Origin: an uncultured Dehalococcoidia bacterium
Lineage (GTDB): Bacteria; Chloroflexota; Dehalococcoidia; Lucifugimonadales; UBA1123
Length of the DNA stretch: 64,000 nt
Direction: 5' to 3'
Assembly (NCBI GenBank): GCA_958296105.1
Contig: OY282441.1
Coordinates: forward strand, 2,129,800 to 2,193,799
Shown one piece after another: positions 1 through 8,867 of this stretch (the stretch's first letter is position 1; the number at the start of each line of letters is the position of its first letter). The translations under genes and the position numbers were made by a program. A model generated the notes under the pieces. It saw only the letters and a program-made list of their open reading frames with translations. It was not told where the DNA came from and did no database searches.

Positions 1-609
1 CTCTATCGCTTCCGATACCAGACCGCGAAAGATCTCCTCGTGCATCTTCGTCATCTCTCGGCAGACGGCGATTCGCCTGTCGCCAAGCGCTTCGCGGATG
101 TCTTTCAGAGCGCGCTCTACCCTGTGCGGAGACTCGAACGCCACCAGCGCCCTGGACTCGGTCGCCAGTCCCCGAAGCAGGCCGAGCCGCTCGGCTTGTC
201 GTCTTGGAAGGAAGCCCACGTACACGAACCCATCCGCCCGGATCCCCGACGCCGCCAGCGCAGTCGTCACAGCGGACGCGCCCGGCAGCGCCACGACCTC
301 GAACCCCATGTCCGCCGCCGCTGCGATCAGCTCTTGGCCAGGGTCGTTGATCGTTGGAGTGCCGGCGTCCGACACCAGCGCAATGTCGCAGTCCCTCAGC
401 CGCTCCGCCAGCTCTTCGAGCTTGCCCCTGCCGCTGTGCGCGTGGAACGATGTCAGCGGAGCGCCGATTTCGTACCGCGCCAGCAGCTTGCGCGTGACTC
501 GCGTATCTTCGGCGGCGATCAGGTCGGCCTCCTTCAGCGTCCGCAGCGCGCGCAGCGTGATGTCCTCTAGGTTGCCGATGGGCGTCGGAACTACGTAGAG
601 CGTACCCAA
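1..609 (-). CDS. rsmI: 16S rRNA (cytidine-2'-O)-methyltransferase RsmI, C-terminus cut off by window edge
   Basis: About 203 residues from the N-terminus are visible; the rest lies left of the window. The protein starts GTLYVVPTPIGNLEDIT, the hallmark of RsmI, followed by AEDTRVTRKLL, a SDAGTPTINDPG loop and LPGASAVTTAL, the SAM-binding tetrapyrrole-methylase fold. The family methylates the ribose of C1402 in 16S rRNA together with RsmH. I placed the start at a TTG (607-609) because it gives exactly the conserved N-terminus; no ATG or GTG lies in frame at that point. It is divergent from ruvB, with about 190 bases between. Confidence 0.93.
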   Translation of the reverse strand, partial: MGTLYVVPTPIGNLEDITLRALRTLKEADLIAAEDTRVTRKLLARYEIGAPLTSFHAHSGRGKLEELAERLRDCDIALVSDAGTPTINDPGQELIAAAADMGFEVVALPGASAVTTALAASGIRADGFVYVGFLPRRQAERLGLLRGLATESRALVAFESPHRVERALKDIREALGDRRIAVCREMTKMHEEIFRGLVSEAIE

Positions 610-800
610 CCCGCCATCCTGTCGCCGACCGCGCCCCGGATCACAGCAGCGCCCACCAGCGCCTCGACGCTCTCGAAACGCTGGCAGCTCATATTGCCCG
701 CTTCCGGTGAAACGCTGGAAGCCCCCATCGCCAACCCTCCGCGCCTTGTAACTCTGATAACATAGACCATATCTTACCACTCGCTGCGAGGCAGGCGAAC

Positions 801-1829
801 ATGACCCAAGCCGCGCGCGTCGTATCCGGCGCCGTTCAGGACGACGATCACCAGCTGGATACCAGCCTGCGCCCCCGAAGGCTCGCCGACTACGTGGGGC
901 AGAATCTGCTCAAGTCCAATCTGGACATCGCCATCAGGGCGGCGCGACAGCGCGGCGAGCCGCTCGACCACACCCTGCTGTACGGCCCCCCCGGCTTGGG
1001 AAAGACCACGCTGGCGAACATACTCGCCACCGAGATGGGAGTGCGCCTGAAGACGACGTCCGGCCCCGCAATCGAGAGACCGGGCGACATGGTGGCGATC
1101 CTGACGCAGCTGCGCGAGGACGACATCCTGTTCGTGGACGAGGTACACCGCCTGAGCCGCGTGGTCGAGGAGGTGCTGTACCCGGCTATGGAGGATGGGT
1201 TCGTCTCTTGGGTCATCGACAAGGGACTCAAGGCGCGCACGATGAATCTGACCATCAAGCCGTTCACCCTCGTAGGCGCCACCACCAGATTCGGCATGGT
1301 GAGCGCGCCGCTGAGAGACAGGTTCGGCTCGGTCTACCGCCTGGACTTCTACGACGACGAGGCGATGCGAACCATCGTCACCCGCTCGGCTAGAATCATG
1401 GAGATCGAGGCTGAGGCTCGAGGCGTTGCCGAGATCGCGCGCCGCTCTCGCGGCACGCCCAGAGTGGCAAACCGCCTGCTTCGCCGTGTGCGCGACTTCG
1501 CGCAGGTGATGGCAGACAACGTGATCACCGCCGACGTCGCCAGAGATGCGCTCGCGCGGCTGGAAGTCGACGCTCGCGGGCTGGACGACATAGACCGCCG
1601 TGTACTCGCCTCCATCATCGAGAAGTTCGATGGCGGCCCCGTCGGGCTGGACACGCTGGCAGCGTCCATCAGCGAAGACTCGGATACGATAGGGGATGTT
1701 TACGAGCCGTACCTGCTCCAGCTCGGATTTCTCGACCGCACCCCCAGAGGCAGGGTAGCCACCCGCCGCGCCTACGACCATCTGGGCGTGGAGTACGGCC
1801 CAGCCTCGCCGCAGGGAGCGCTGTTCTAG
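801..1829 (+). CDS. ruvB: Holliday junction branch-migration DNA helicase RuvB
   Basis: 342 residues, normal length for RuvB. Visible motifs are Walker [10 protein letters not shown] (residues 62-70), Walker B FVDEVHRL (111-118), sensor GATTRFG (159-165), the arginine finger RDRFG (172-176) and the C-terminal winged helix with RTPRGRVAT. RuvB forms hexameric rings that drive branch migration with RuvA and RuvC. Neither ruvA nor ruvC is adjacent here. Translation starts at ATG 801, preceded by gcgaggcaggcga, which carries a weak Shine-Dalgarno. The gene is monocistronic as far as seen; the Fur-family gene begins 130 bases downstream with its own promoter. Confidence 0.96.
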   Translation: MTQAARVVSGAVQDDDHQLDTSLRPRRLADYVGQNLLKSNLDIAIRAARQRGEPLDHTLLYGPPGLGKTTLANILATEMGVRLKTTSGPAIERPGDMVAILTQLREDDILFVDEVHRLSRVVEEVLYPAMEDGFVSWVIDKGLKARTMNLTIKPFTLVGATTRFGMVSAPLRDRFGSVYRLDFYDDEAMRTIVTRSARIMEIEAEARGVAEIARRSRGTPRVANRLLRRVRDFAQVMADNVITADVARDALARLEVDARGLDDIDRRVLASIIEKFDGGPVGLDTLAASISEDSDTIGDVYEPYLLQLGFLDRTPRGRVATRRAYDHLGVEYGPASPQGALF

Positions 1830-1864
1830 CGCCGCTTCAGGGCTGAGCGCGCTCCGCCCAGCGC

Positions 1865-1889
1865 TTCGCATGTTTCGCAAACATTCGCA
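1865..1889. promoter_or_regulatory. Possible operator: palindrome and three TTCGCA repeats upstream of the Fur/Zur gene
   Basis: ATGTTTCGCAAACAT (1870-1884) is a perfect 6-bp inverted repeat around CGC. The hexamer TTCGCA occurs at 1865, 1874 and 1884, spaced 9-10 bases, close to one helical turn. The element lies just upstream of the -35 box of the Fur-family gene, so autoregulation is plausible. No match to a known Fur or Zur box is claimed. Confidence 0.4.
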
Positions 1890-1921
1890 ATTCCAAGAAT
1901 ACGCTCCTGCTTCTATTCGTC

Positions 1922-1948
1922 TTGACATCAGCTTGTCGCGGCTATACC
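1922..1948 (+). promoter_or_regulatory. Sigma-A type promoter of the Fur/Zur gene, probably giving a leaderless mRNA
   Basis: TTGACA (1922-1927), a 15-base spacer, then TATACC (1943-1948). Transcription would begin near 1955, only about five bases before ATG 1960. No Shine-Dalgarno is present before that ATG, which fits leaderless translation. Confidence 0.55.
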
Positions 1949-1959
1949 ATTCCATTCCT

Positions 1960-2388
1960 ATGAGTTGCGAAGATCAGATGGTCGAGGCTCTCAAAGAGTC
2001 TGGACACAGGCCCACACCGCAGCGGCTGATGATCCTGTCCGCAGTCAGGCACGCTGGCGGTCATGTAACCGCGTCCGAAGTGCTGCGGAAGGTGAAGCGC
2101 TCGTACTCCTTCATAGACATGTCCACCGTCTACCGAACTCTGGAGATGCTGAAGCGGATGTGCTTGGTGTCCGAGACGCACATGGGCGGCGACCAGCACT
2201 CATACGAGTGGATAGATCAGGTCAGCCATCACCATCTGATCTGCGAGCAGTGCGACAGGGTCGTCGAGCTGGACGACAGATTCGTGGGGGCGCTGAGCTC
2301 CGAGATCCATGAGACATACGGATTCGACGCCCACATTCATCATCTGGCGCTCTTCGGGAGCTGCCGCGAGTGTCTTCAGACCTCGTGA
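1960..2388 (+). CDS. zur: Fur-family metalloregulator, probably zinc-uptake regulator Zur
   Basis: 142 residues. The N-terminal winged helix contains PTPQRLMIL (18-26) and the recognition helix STVYRTLEML (55-64). The C-terminal dimerisation domain has a HHH metal cluster (90-92), CEQC (95-98) and CREC (135-138), the Cys4 structural zinc site typical of Fur/Zur. Directly downstream are znuA, znuC and znuB, so zinc-dependent repression of zinc uptake is the most likely role; Mn (Mur) or Fe control cannot be excluded from sequence. I chose ATG 1960 rather than the longer frame at 1870 because homology starts there and a promoter lies within the extension. Confidence 0.85.
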   Translation: MSCEDQMVEALKESGHRPTPQRLMILSAVRHAGGHVTASEVLRKVKRSYSFIDMSTVYRTLEMLKRMCLVSETHMGGDQHSYEWIDQVSHHHLICEQCDRVVELDDRFVGALSSEIHETYGFDAHIHHLALFGSCRECLQTS

Positions 2389-2407
2389 CTGGGGAAGAGT
2401 GGGGCAA

Positions 2408-3421
2408 GTGGCATCGATTCGCGCTGCGCTGGCTCTGACGCTGTTCGCCGCCATCGCCCTCGCGGGATGCTCGCCCCCGGACGAGCCGCCACCGCCTGAG
2501 TCCGGCGGCGCGCTGAATGTGGTGACCACCGTTTCGCCAATAACCAGCATCGTAGAGAACATCGGAGGCGTGAAGATACGGCTTCGGGGAATCGTCCCCG
2601 AGGGCGTCAACTCGCACACGTTCGAGCCTGCCCCGTCGGTGGCTGTCGTGATGTCCGAGGCAGACCTCATCGTACTCAACGGCCTGTTTCTCGAAGAGCC
2701 GTCGCTGCAAATGGCAGAGGTGAACGCCAAGCCCGGAGCGGTCATCCTCACGCTCGGAGACCGCGCTATCTCCCGCGAGGACTGGGTGTTCGACTTCTCG
2801 TTCCCCGAGTCCGATGGACACCCGAACCCCCATCTGTGGACGAGTCCCATTCTGGCGCTGAAGTACGCGGAGATCGTTCGAGACGAGCTTTCCGAGCTGG
2901 ACCCCGACAACTCCGACTACTTTGGCGAGAACTACGACAAGTTCGAGCTGCGCATCGAAGACCTCGACTCGCGCATCTCCGCCGCCATAGCCACCGTTCC
3001 CCCGAGCGGCAGGAAGCTGCTGACGTATCACGACTCATTCCCGTTCTTCGGCTCGCGGTACGGCTTGGAGATCATCGGCGCGGTTCAGCCGTCCGACTTC
3101 ACCGAGCCTTCTGCGCGCGAGGTCGCGCGCCTGATAGATCAGGTGCGCAGCGCCGACGTTCCCGCGATCTTCGGCTCCGAAGTGTTCCCCAGCCCGATCA
3201 TGCGCCAGATAGCCAGAGAGTCGGGCGCGGCGTTCGTGGATCAGCTCAGGGACGACGACCTGCCCGGCTCCCACGGCGACCCCGCCCACTCTTATCTCGG
3301 CCTCATGGAAGCCAACGTCCGCGCAATAGTTCCCGCGCTTGGCGGCAGCGCCGCCCCGATGGACGGCTTCGACGCCAGCCCCGTCTTCGAGGGCGACAGC
3401 GCCGCCATATACCCGGAGTAG
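2408..3421 (+). CDS. znuA: Zinc/manganese ABC transporter substrate-binding lipoprotein (ZnuA-like)
   Basis: About 337 residues. The N-terminus is a lipoprotein signal with lipobox LAGC (residues 18-21), then a proline-rich linker, so the protein is tethered outside the membrane. Cluster A-I metal ligands are visible: NSHTFEP, NPHLW, YHDSFPFFG and a C-terminal VDQLRDDD. The usual His-rich loop of Gram-negative ZnuA is absent, as in lipoprotein homologues. The start is uncertain: GTG 2399 and GTG 2408 both follow GGGGAAGA at 2391; the second has better spacing. ATG 2309 would lie inside the regulator gene. Spacing of about 20 bases to the upstream regulator and the overlapping znuC indicate one transcript. 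Confidence 0.87.
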   Translation: MASIRAALALTLFAAIALAGCSPPDEPPPPESGGALNVVTTVSPITSIVENIGGVKIRLRGIVPEGVNSHTFEPAPSVAVVMSEADLIVLNGLFLEEPSLQMAEVNAKPGAVILTLGDRAISREDWVFDFSFPESDGHPNPHLWTSPILALKYAEIVRDELSELDPDNSDYFGENYDKFELRIEDLDSRISAAIATVPPSGRKLLTYHDSFPFFGSRYGLEIIGAVQPSDFTEPSAREVARLIDQVRSADVPAIFGSEVFPSPIMRQIARESGAAFVDQLRDDDLPGSHGDPAHSYLGLMEANVRAIVPALGGSAAPMDGFDASPVFEGDSAAIYPE

Positions 3422-4292
3422 TACCCTGCTTCACCCAACGCCACATCAGTACGAATACGAAGAGCCTATAGTCGAGCTGAAGTCCGTCACCAGCGGCTAC
3501 GGCGGCGATCCCATCCTGCGCGAAGTGGACATTACCATCAACCGCGGAGACTTCGTGGGCCTGCTGGGTCCGAGCGGCTCCGGCAAGACCACGCTCATCA
3601 AGACGATTCTGGGCGCGACCGACGTCTACGGCGGCGAGGTCAGGGTCGAAGGGCAGTCCATCGCCGAGAGACGGCCGCGAGTCGGATACGTGCCGCAGCT
3701 GGAGACCATAGACTGGAACTTTCCGGTCACGGTCGAGCAGGTGGTGACGATGGGGCGCGTCCGCCGAGGATGGTGGTACCCTTGGCAGAGGCGCGAGGAT
3801 CGCCTAGTTGCACACGAGATGATGAGCCGACTCGGAATCGCAGACTTCGCCGCGCGCCACGTCCGCGAGCTGTCCGGCGGTCAGAAGCAGCGCGCTCTAT
3901 TGGCGCGCGCTCTGGTGAGCAGCCCCAGGCTGCTGCTGCTGGACGAGCCGACCTCCGGCGTGGATATCAAGACGCGCGACGAGATCATGCACCTTCTGGA
4001 CGAGCTGAATCATCAGGACGTGACCGTGATTATGACCACGCACGAGATCAACGCGGTGGCGGCTCATCTCCCTTGGGTCGTGTGCCTCAACGGTGGGATA
4101 GTGGACTCCGGCCCCCCTGCGGACGTGTTCACCCCCGACACGCTGAGGCGCACCTACAACGCGGATATACTCGTGACCGAGTACATGGGGATGAAGCTGG
4201 TGGCGGAGTCGCCCCACTTCTTCGGCAGAAACGAGCGCGGCAGCGCCGATTCGAGCGAGCGAGGAGAGCATGTTCACGCCGCTTCAGTATGA
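3339..4292 (+). CDS. znuC: Zinc/manganese ABC transporter ATP-binding protein (ZnuC-like)
   Basis: Cytoplasmic ATPase of the metal importer. Motifs: Walker A GPSGSGKTT, Q-loop YVPQ, signature ELSGGQKQR, Walker B LLLLDEPTSGVD, and the H-loop in TTHEIN. Recognisable homology begins at IVELKSV (base 3468). No ATG, GTG or TTG lies in frame between TTG 3339 and that point, so either translation starts at 3339 with an 80-base overlap with znuA, or it uses a rare codon such as CTG 3426. It overlaps znuB by 23 bases. Confidence 0.88.
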   Translation: MAAAPPRWTASTPAPSSRATAPPYTRSSTLLHPTPHQYEYEEPIVELKSVTSGYGGDPILREVDITINRGDFVGLLGPSGSGKTTLIKTILGATDVYGGEVRVEGQSIAERRPRVGYVPQLETIDWNFPVTVEQVVTMGRVRRGWWYPWQRREDRLVAHEMMSRLGIADFAARHVRELSGGQKQRALLARALVSSPRLLLLDEPTSGVDIKTRDEIMHLLDELNHQDVTVIMTTHEINAVAAHLPWVVCLNGGIVDSGPPADVFTPDTLRRTYNADILVTEYMGMKLVAESPHFFGRNERGSADSSERGEHVHAASV

Positions 4293-5136
4293 GTTCTTCG
4301 TCAGAGCGCTGATAGTGGCAACGCTGGTTGGCGGACTGTGCGGCTTGATCGGAGTGTACGTAGTCCTCAGAAGAATGTCCTACATAGGACACGGGCTTTC
4401 GCACGCCATCTTCGGGGGCGCGGTTGCGAGCTATGTCCTGTCAGTCAACTTCTTCTTGGGCGCCAGCGTGTGGGGTTTCGTATCCGCGCTGCTGATAAAC
4501 CTTGCCACTCGCAAGCGGAGCATCAGCGCGGACGCCGCCATAGGCATCGTAACCACGTCCAGCTTCGCGCTCGGCGTCGCGCTCATCAGCAGGTTCAGGA
4601 GCTTCACGCGCAGCTTCGACGCCGCCCTGTTCGGCAACATACTGGGCATAACCCAAGCCGACGTCATAGCGATCGCCGCGGTCGCTCTGCTCGCCGCCGC
4701 CGCGCTGTTCGTGGGCTACAAGTATCTTCTGTTCACCACCTTCGAGCCGGAGGTCGCGCGCTTCTACGGCGTTCCCGCCGGCTGGACGGACGCCGGCTTC
4801 TCGCTGCTGCTGGCAGCCGTCATAGTGGTGTCCCTTCAGGTCTTGGGCGTAACGATGATCGCCGCCGCCATCGTGATCCCGCCCGTAGTGGCTCGCCTGC
4901 TGACCGACGAATTCGCCAGAATGCTGCTGCTGTCCGTCGTCATAGGCGCGCTGTGCGGACTCGGCGGACTCTATATGAGCTTCTACTTGGACATCTCCTC
5001 CGGCGCATCCGTGGTGCTGTTCTCGGCGGCGGTGTTCTTGATCGCGCTGAGCTATACCACCCTTCGCAGCCGTCTGGGATCCGCAAGATGGCGGAGAAGG
5101 TCAGCCGCCAGCGGCAAGCTGGAGCCGTTCCACTGA
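4270..5136 (+). CDS. znuB: Zinc/manganese ABC transporter permease (ZnuB-like)
   Basis: 288 residues with about eight hydrophobic segments, an ABC-3 family permease. Typical family features are the N-terminal VYVVLRRMSYIGHGLSHA, the IGIVTTSSFALG stretch and TMIAAAIVIPPVVARLL near residue 200. The ATG at 4270 has a strong Shine-Dalgarno, gaggag, six bases upstream and lies inside the 3' end of znuC, so the two are translationally coupled. With ZnuA and ZnuC it forms a complete importer. Confidence 0.91.
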   Translation: MFTPLQYEFFVRALIVATLVGGLCGLIGVYVVLRRMSYIGHGLSHAIFGGAVASYVLSVNFFLGASVWGFVSALLINLATRKRSISADAAIGIVTTSSFALGVALISRFRSFTRSFDAALFGNILGITQADVIAIAAVALLAAAALFVGYKYLLFTTFEPEVARFYGVPAGWTDAGFSLLLAAVIVVSLQVLGVTMIAAAIVIPPVVARLLTDEFARMLLLSVVIGALCGLGGLYMSFYLDISSGASVVLFSAAVFLIALSYTTLRSRLGSARWRRRSAASGKLEPFH

Positions 5137-5209
5137 AGTCTGGGAGGATGAGAAGATCTACTTCGACTGGAGACTGTTCGCGCTAACCAAGGGTGTCCGA
5201 CTTCGTATC

Positions 5210-8200
5210 TTGTTCGCCGCGCTTCTCGGCCTCATCGCCGTCGGCGCGGGCGTATCGCGGCTGGCAGTCTCCGGCGTCATCATCTACCGCGTGCTTACCG
5301 GCCAAGCCAGCTTCTCCGCGCTTGCGACTCCTCTGCTCGTCATCGCAGGCCTGATAGTCGTTCGAAGCCTCTTCCAGTATTGGCAGAACGCCTTCAGCCA
5401 CCACACCGCCAACGTTGTCAAGATCGCCCTTCGCAGGCGGCTGTACGCCCACTCCCTGGAGCTTGGCCCCGCCTACTTCGACCGCAACCGCACGGGCGAC
5501 GTGACGCTCACGATGGTCGAAGGCATCGAGAGGCTGGAGACCTTCTTCGGACAGTACCTGTCCCAGATCATCGTCTCCGCCGTCGCGCCTGTCGCCATCT
5601 TCATATACATGGCTTCCCTCGATCTGGTCATCGCCTTGGTCTTTCTGCTGTTCGCCTTCCTGACCCTTGCCGTACCCGCTATGTTCCACAGCTGGAACAA
5701 GCTGAGCAGCTTCCGGCGGCGCGAGTCTTACGGCGAGCTTGGAGCGGACTTCCTCGACAGCGTGCAGGGTCTGCCGACTCTCAAGGCGTTCGGACAGGGG
5801 AAGATTCGCGGCGCGGCGCTGGCGGAGCGCGCTAGGCATCTCTACCGCAGCACCATGGGAGTGGTCGCAGCCAACGGAGCCACCAGCGGCGCATCCATCT
5901 TCTTCATGGCGGCGGGCGCGGCGGCGGCCCTCGCGCTGGGCGCGGCGCGGGTCGGCAGCGGCGACATGGAGCTGCGACCGCTGCTGATAGTCCTCATGCT
6001 CGGCGTAGAGGTGTTCAGACCCATGCGCGAGCTGACCAACCTGTACCATCAGGGGATGACCGTCCTGTCCTCCGCCCAGAGCGTATTCGGCATGATGGAC
6101 GAACCCGCGAGCATACGCGATCCCGAACGGCCGGCGGCGCTGTCCGAAGACGCCGCCCGCGTCCGCGCCGAAGTGGTGTTCGAGGAAGTGTCTTTCGGAT
6201 ACGACGGCGGCAGCCGCCCCGCGCTTCGGGATATCTCTTTCGAGCTTCGACAAGGGGAGACGCTCGGAGTCGCAGGCCCGAGCGGAGCGGGCAAATCGAC
6301 CCTCGTCTGGCTGATGTACCGCTTCTACGACCCTCAGCGCGGGACAGTGCGACTGGGAGGCCACGACGTCCGCGATCTGCCCATCGAGGCGCTCAGAAGC
6401 AGCATCTCGGTGGTCACGCAGGACACGTACCTGTTTCACGGAAGCGTAGCCGACAACCTGCGATTTGGAAAGCCAGACGCCAGCCGACGCGAGATCGAGG
6501 CAGCCGCCCGCGCCGCCAACGCCCACGACTTCATCTCCGCGCTCCCGCGCGGGTACGATACTGTGGTGGGCGAGCGCGCCGTGAGGCTGTCCGGCGGACA
6601 GCGGCAGCGAGTAGCCATAGCTCGCGCCCTGCTGAAGGACGCGCCCATCCTCGTATTGGACGAGGCTCTATCCAGCGTGGACGCCGAGAACGAGGCAGCC
6701 ATACAGCAGGCGCTGGATCGGCTCATGGAAGGGCGAACGACCCTCGTCATCGCGCATAGGCTGTCGAGCATCGTCAGCGCGGACCGCATCTTGGTTCTCG
6801 ACGATGGCAGCCTCGCCGAAATAGGAAGCCATTCTGAGCTTATCGCCCAGAATGGCGTGTACTCCGAGCTGATGCGCCAGCAGACGGAGACGGGCGCGGC
6901 TATACCTTTGCTCCTCGCCCCCGATCATGGACATCGCCACATCCATTCAGTCCGCGCATCCGAGCCGCATCTTGCCGCTGGCAGCCACGACCACGCCCCT
7001 CCAGCGCGCTCCCGCGCCGCCGACCAAGACGCGGATATCCGTTCACTGTCGGTGTGGGCGCGGCTGTTCGGACTCGTCCGCCCGGTGAAATTCCAATTCT
7101 TGTTCACGCTGGCGCTTGGCATCCTCCATCACAGCTCCGTCATCGTGTTGGGCGCGGTGAGCGCGCTGCTCGTCGCCGCCGTGTTCCGAGGAGACGATCT
7201 GACCGCGCCCATCGTACTGGTGGCAGTGTTCGCCCCTCTGTCGGCGCTTCTCTTCTTCCTCGAATCGTGGCAGGCTCACGATATGGCGTATCGGCTGCTC
7301 GCCAGTATGCGCAGCGACCTCTACGACATGCTCGAGCCGCTTGCGCCCGCCTACATGGTGCGCCGACGCTCCGGAGACCTCGTTAGCGTAGTTGGCGGAG
7401 ACGTAGAGACTGTCGAATACTTCTTCGCCCACGCCATATCCCCGATGATCGTTGCCGTGCTGGTGCCGGGCGGCCTCCTAATCGCGCTCGCGTTCGTCTC
7501 ATGGCCCATCGCCGCGGTTCTACTGCCGTTCTTGGTAGCGGTGGCTGCCAGCCCGTTCTTCGCCAACTCCCGCGCCGAGAGGCTTGGCGCAGAGATACGA
7601 GGCCGCATGGGAGACATACACGCATTCATGGTCGACAGCATTCAGGGAATGCGCGAGATCTCCGCATTCGGCAGAGGCGCAGACAGGAACGACGATCTGG
7701 AACGTCGCGGCTGGGAGTACGCCGCCCATCTGGTGCGCTTCCAGAAGTCGCAGGCTTTTCAGATAGGGTTCATAGAAGCCATGATGGGGCTTGGAGGGCT
7801 GGCGGTGCTGGCTATGGGCGTGTGGCTGGTTCTCGAAGGCCAGTTCGTCCGCGCCCAGCTGCCGCTCGTAAGCGTTCTTGCGCTGTCGGCTTTCAGCCCC
7901 GTCACGGAGCTGGCGCGCACCATGAAGCAGCTTATGGAAACCTTGGCCGCCTCGCGCCGCATCCTCGCCGTCCACGACGAGCCGGTGCCGGTGCGCGACG
8001 GCCCGGGCGTACAGACCTCGCCCGCTCTCGCCTCCGCCGAGACGCGCGCGCCGTCCATCAGATTCCGCAGCGTGTCCTTCGCGTACTCGGAGAGCGACCC
8101 CGAGGCGCTGAGAGGCGTGTCGTTCCACATAGGTTCGGGGCAGACGGTGGCGCTAGTTGGAAGGTCCGGCGCGGGCAAGACCACCTGCGCCTACCTAGCC

Positions 8201-8809
8201 ATGAGGTTCTGGGACCCCGGAAGCGGCAGGGTGGAGCTTGGAGATCGCCCGCTGACCGACTTCGCGCTCGAAGACCTGCGAGGGCGCATCTCTCTGGTCG
8301 CCCAGGACACCTACCTGTTCAACGACTCCATACGCGAGAACATCCGACTCGGAAGGCACGGCGCGAGCGACGACGAAGTTCAGGAGGCGGCGAGGCAGGC
8401 CAACGCGCACGAGTTCATCACATCGTTTCCGGACGGCTACGATACTCTGGTCGGAGAGCGCGGGATGCAGCTGTCCGGAGGACAGAGGCAGCGCGTCTCC
8501 ATCGCTCGCGCCATCCTGAAGAACGCCCCCGTCCTCATCTTGGACGAGGCCACCTCCCATCTGGACGCCGTTAGCGAAGCCACAGTCCGCGAGGCGCTGG
8601 ACAGGCTCATGGAGGGCAGAACCACTCTGGTAATCGCCCACCGCCTCTCCACCGTCAGGGACGCCGACAACATCCTTGCGCTGGACGATGGCGTTCTGGT
8701 GGAGCAGGGCGCGCACGAGCAGCTGATAGCGAGCGGCGGCTTGTACGCCCAGCTCACAGCCGCCCAGATGGTCGCCGCCAGCCACGACCGAGCTCCAGAC
8801 AGCCCGTAG
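5210..8809 (+). CDS. Single-chain tandem ABC exporter (two TMD-NBD halves fused, CydDC-like), His-rich linker
   Basis: 1199 residues, two complete half-transporters in one chain. Half 1: six-helix membrane domain, Walker A GPSGAGKST (~356), signature LSGGQRQR (~460), Walker B LVLDEALSSVD, H-loop IAHRLSSI. Half 2: Walker A GRSGAGKTT (~984), LSGGQRQR (~1086), LILDEATSHLD, IAHRLSTV. Both ATP sites keep the catalytic Glu. The linker (~571-600) carries seven His, including DHGHRHIH and GSHDH. CydDC, which exports glutathione/cysteine for cytochrome bd assembly, is the nearest known architecture, but no cyd genes are seen and metal-related export is possible from context. The start is doubtful: in-frame sequence upstream of TTG 5210 (YFDWRLFALTKGVRL) looks like a genuine N-terminus; see findings. 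Confidence 0.82.
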   Translation: MFAALLGLIAVGAGVSRLAVSGVIIYRVLTGQASFSALATPLLVIAGLIVVRSLFQYWQNAFSHHTANVVKIALRRRLYAHSLELGPAYFDRNRTGDVTLTMVEGIERLETFFGQYLSQIIVSAVAPVAIFIYMASLDLVIALVFLLFAFLTLAVPAMFHSWNKLSSFRRRESYGELGADFLDSVQGLPTLKAFGQGKIRGAALAERARHLYRSTMGVVAANGATSGASIFFMAAGAAAALALGAARVGSGDMELRPLLIVLMLGVEVFRPMRELTNLYHQGMTVLSSAQSVFGMMDEPASIRDPERPAALSEDAARVRAEVVFEEVSFGYDGGSRPALRDISFELRQGETLGVAGPSGAGKSTLVWLMYRFYDPQRGTVRLGGHDVRDLPIEALRSSISVVTQDTYLFHGSVADNLRFGKPDASRREIEAAARAANAHDFISALPRGYDTVVGERAVRLSGGQRQRVAIARALLKDAPILVLDEALSSVDAENEAAIQQALDRLMEGRTTLVIAHRLSSIVSADRILVLDDGSLAEIGSHSELIAQNGVYSELMRQQTETGAAIPLLLAPDHGHRHIHSVRASEPHLAAGSHDHAPPARSRAADQDADIRSLSVWARLFGLVRPVKFQFLFTLALGILHHSSVIVLGAVSALLVAAVFRGDDLTAPIVLVAVFAPLSALLFFLESWQAHDMAYRLLASMRSDLYDMLEPLAPAYMVRRRSGDLVSVVGGDVETVEYFFAHAISPMIVAVLVPGGLLIALAFVSWPIAAVLLPFLVAVAASPFFANSRAERLGAEIRGRMGDIHAFMVDSIQGMREISAFGRGADRNDDLERRGWEYAAHLVRFQKSQAFQIGFIEAMMGLGGLAVLAMGVWLVLEGQFVRAQLPLVSVLALSAFSPVTELARTMKQLMETLAASRRILAVHDEPVPVRDGPGVQTSPALASAETRAPSIRFRSVSFAYSESDPEALRGVSFHIGSGQTVALVGRSGAGKTTCAYLAMRFWDPGSGRVELGDRPLTDFALEDLRGRISLVAQDTYLFNDSIRENIRLGRHGASDDEVQEAARQANAHEFITSFPDGYDTLVGERGMQLSGGQRQRVSIARAILKNAPVLILDEATSHLDAVSEATVREALDRLMEGRTTLVIAHRLSTVRDADNILALDDGVLVEQGAHEQLIASGGLYAQLTAAQMVAASHDRAPDSP

Positions 8810-8867
8810 GCATTGGGGCCTGCCCTGTTCTGCTGCATGGCTGGCTGGTTGGGCAGGAACGAGCGAG

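Noticed and set aside
774-1955. 393-residue open frame on the minus strand over ruvB
   Set aside because: It is the antisense of ruvB; high GC leaves long open frames on the wrong strand. The same holds for frames opposite the exporters, queA, the NHL gene and the SecA-like gene.
5210-8809. Naming the fused exporter cydCD
   Set aside because: The architecture is similar but there are no cytochrome bd genes nearby and the His-rich linker and znu context point elsewhere, so no symbol was given.
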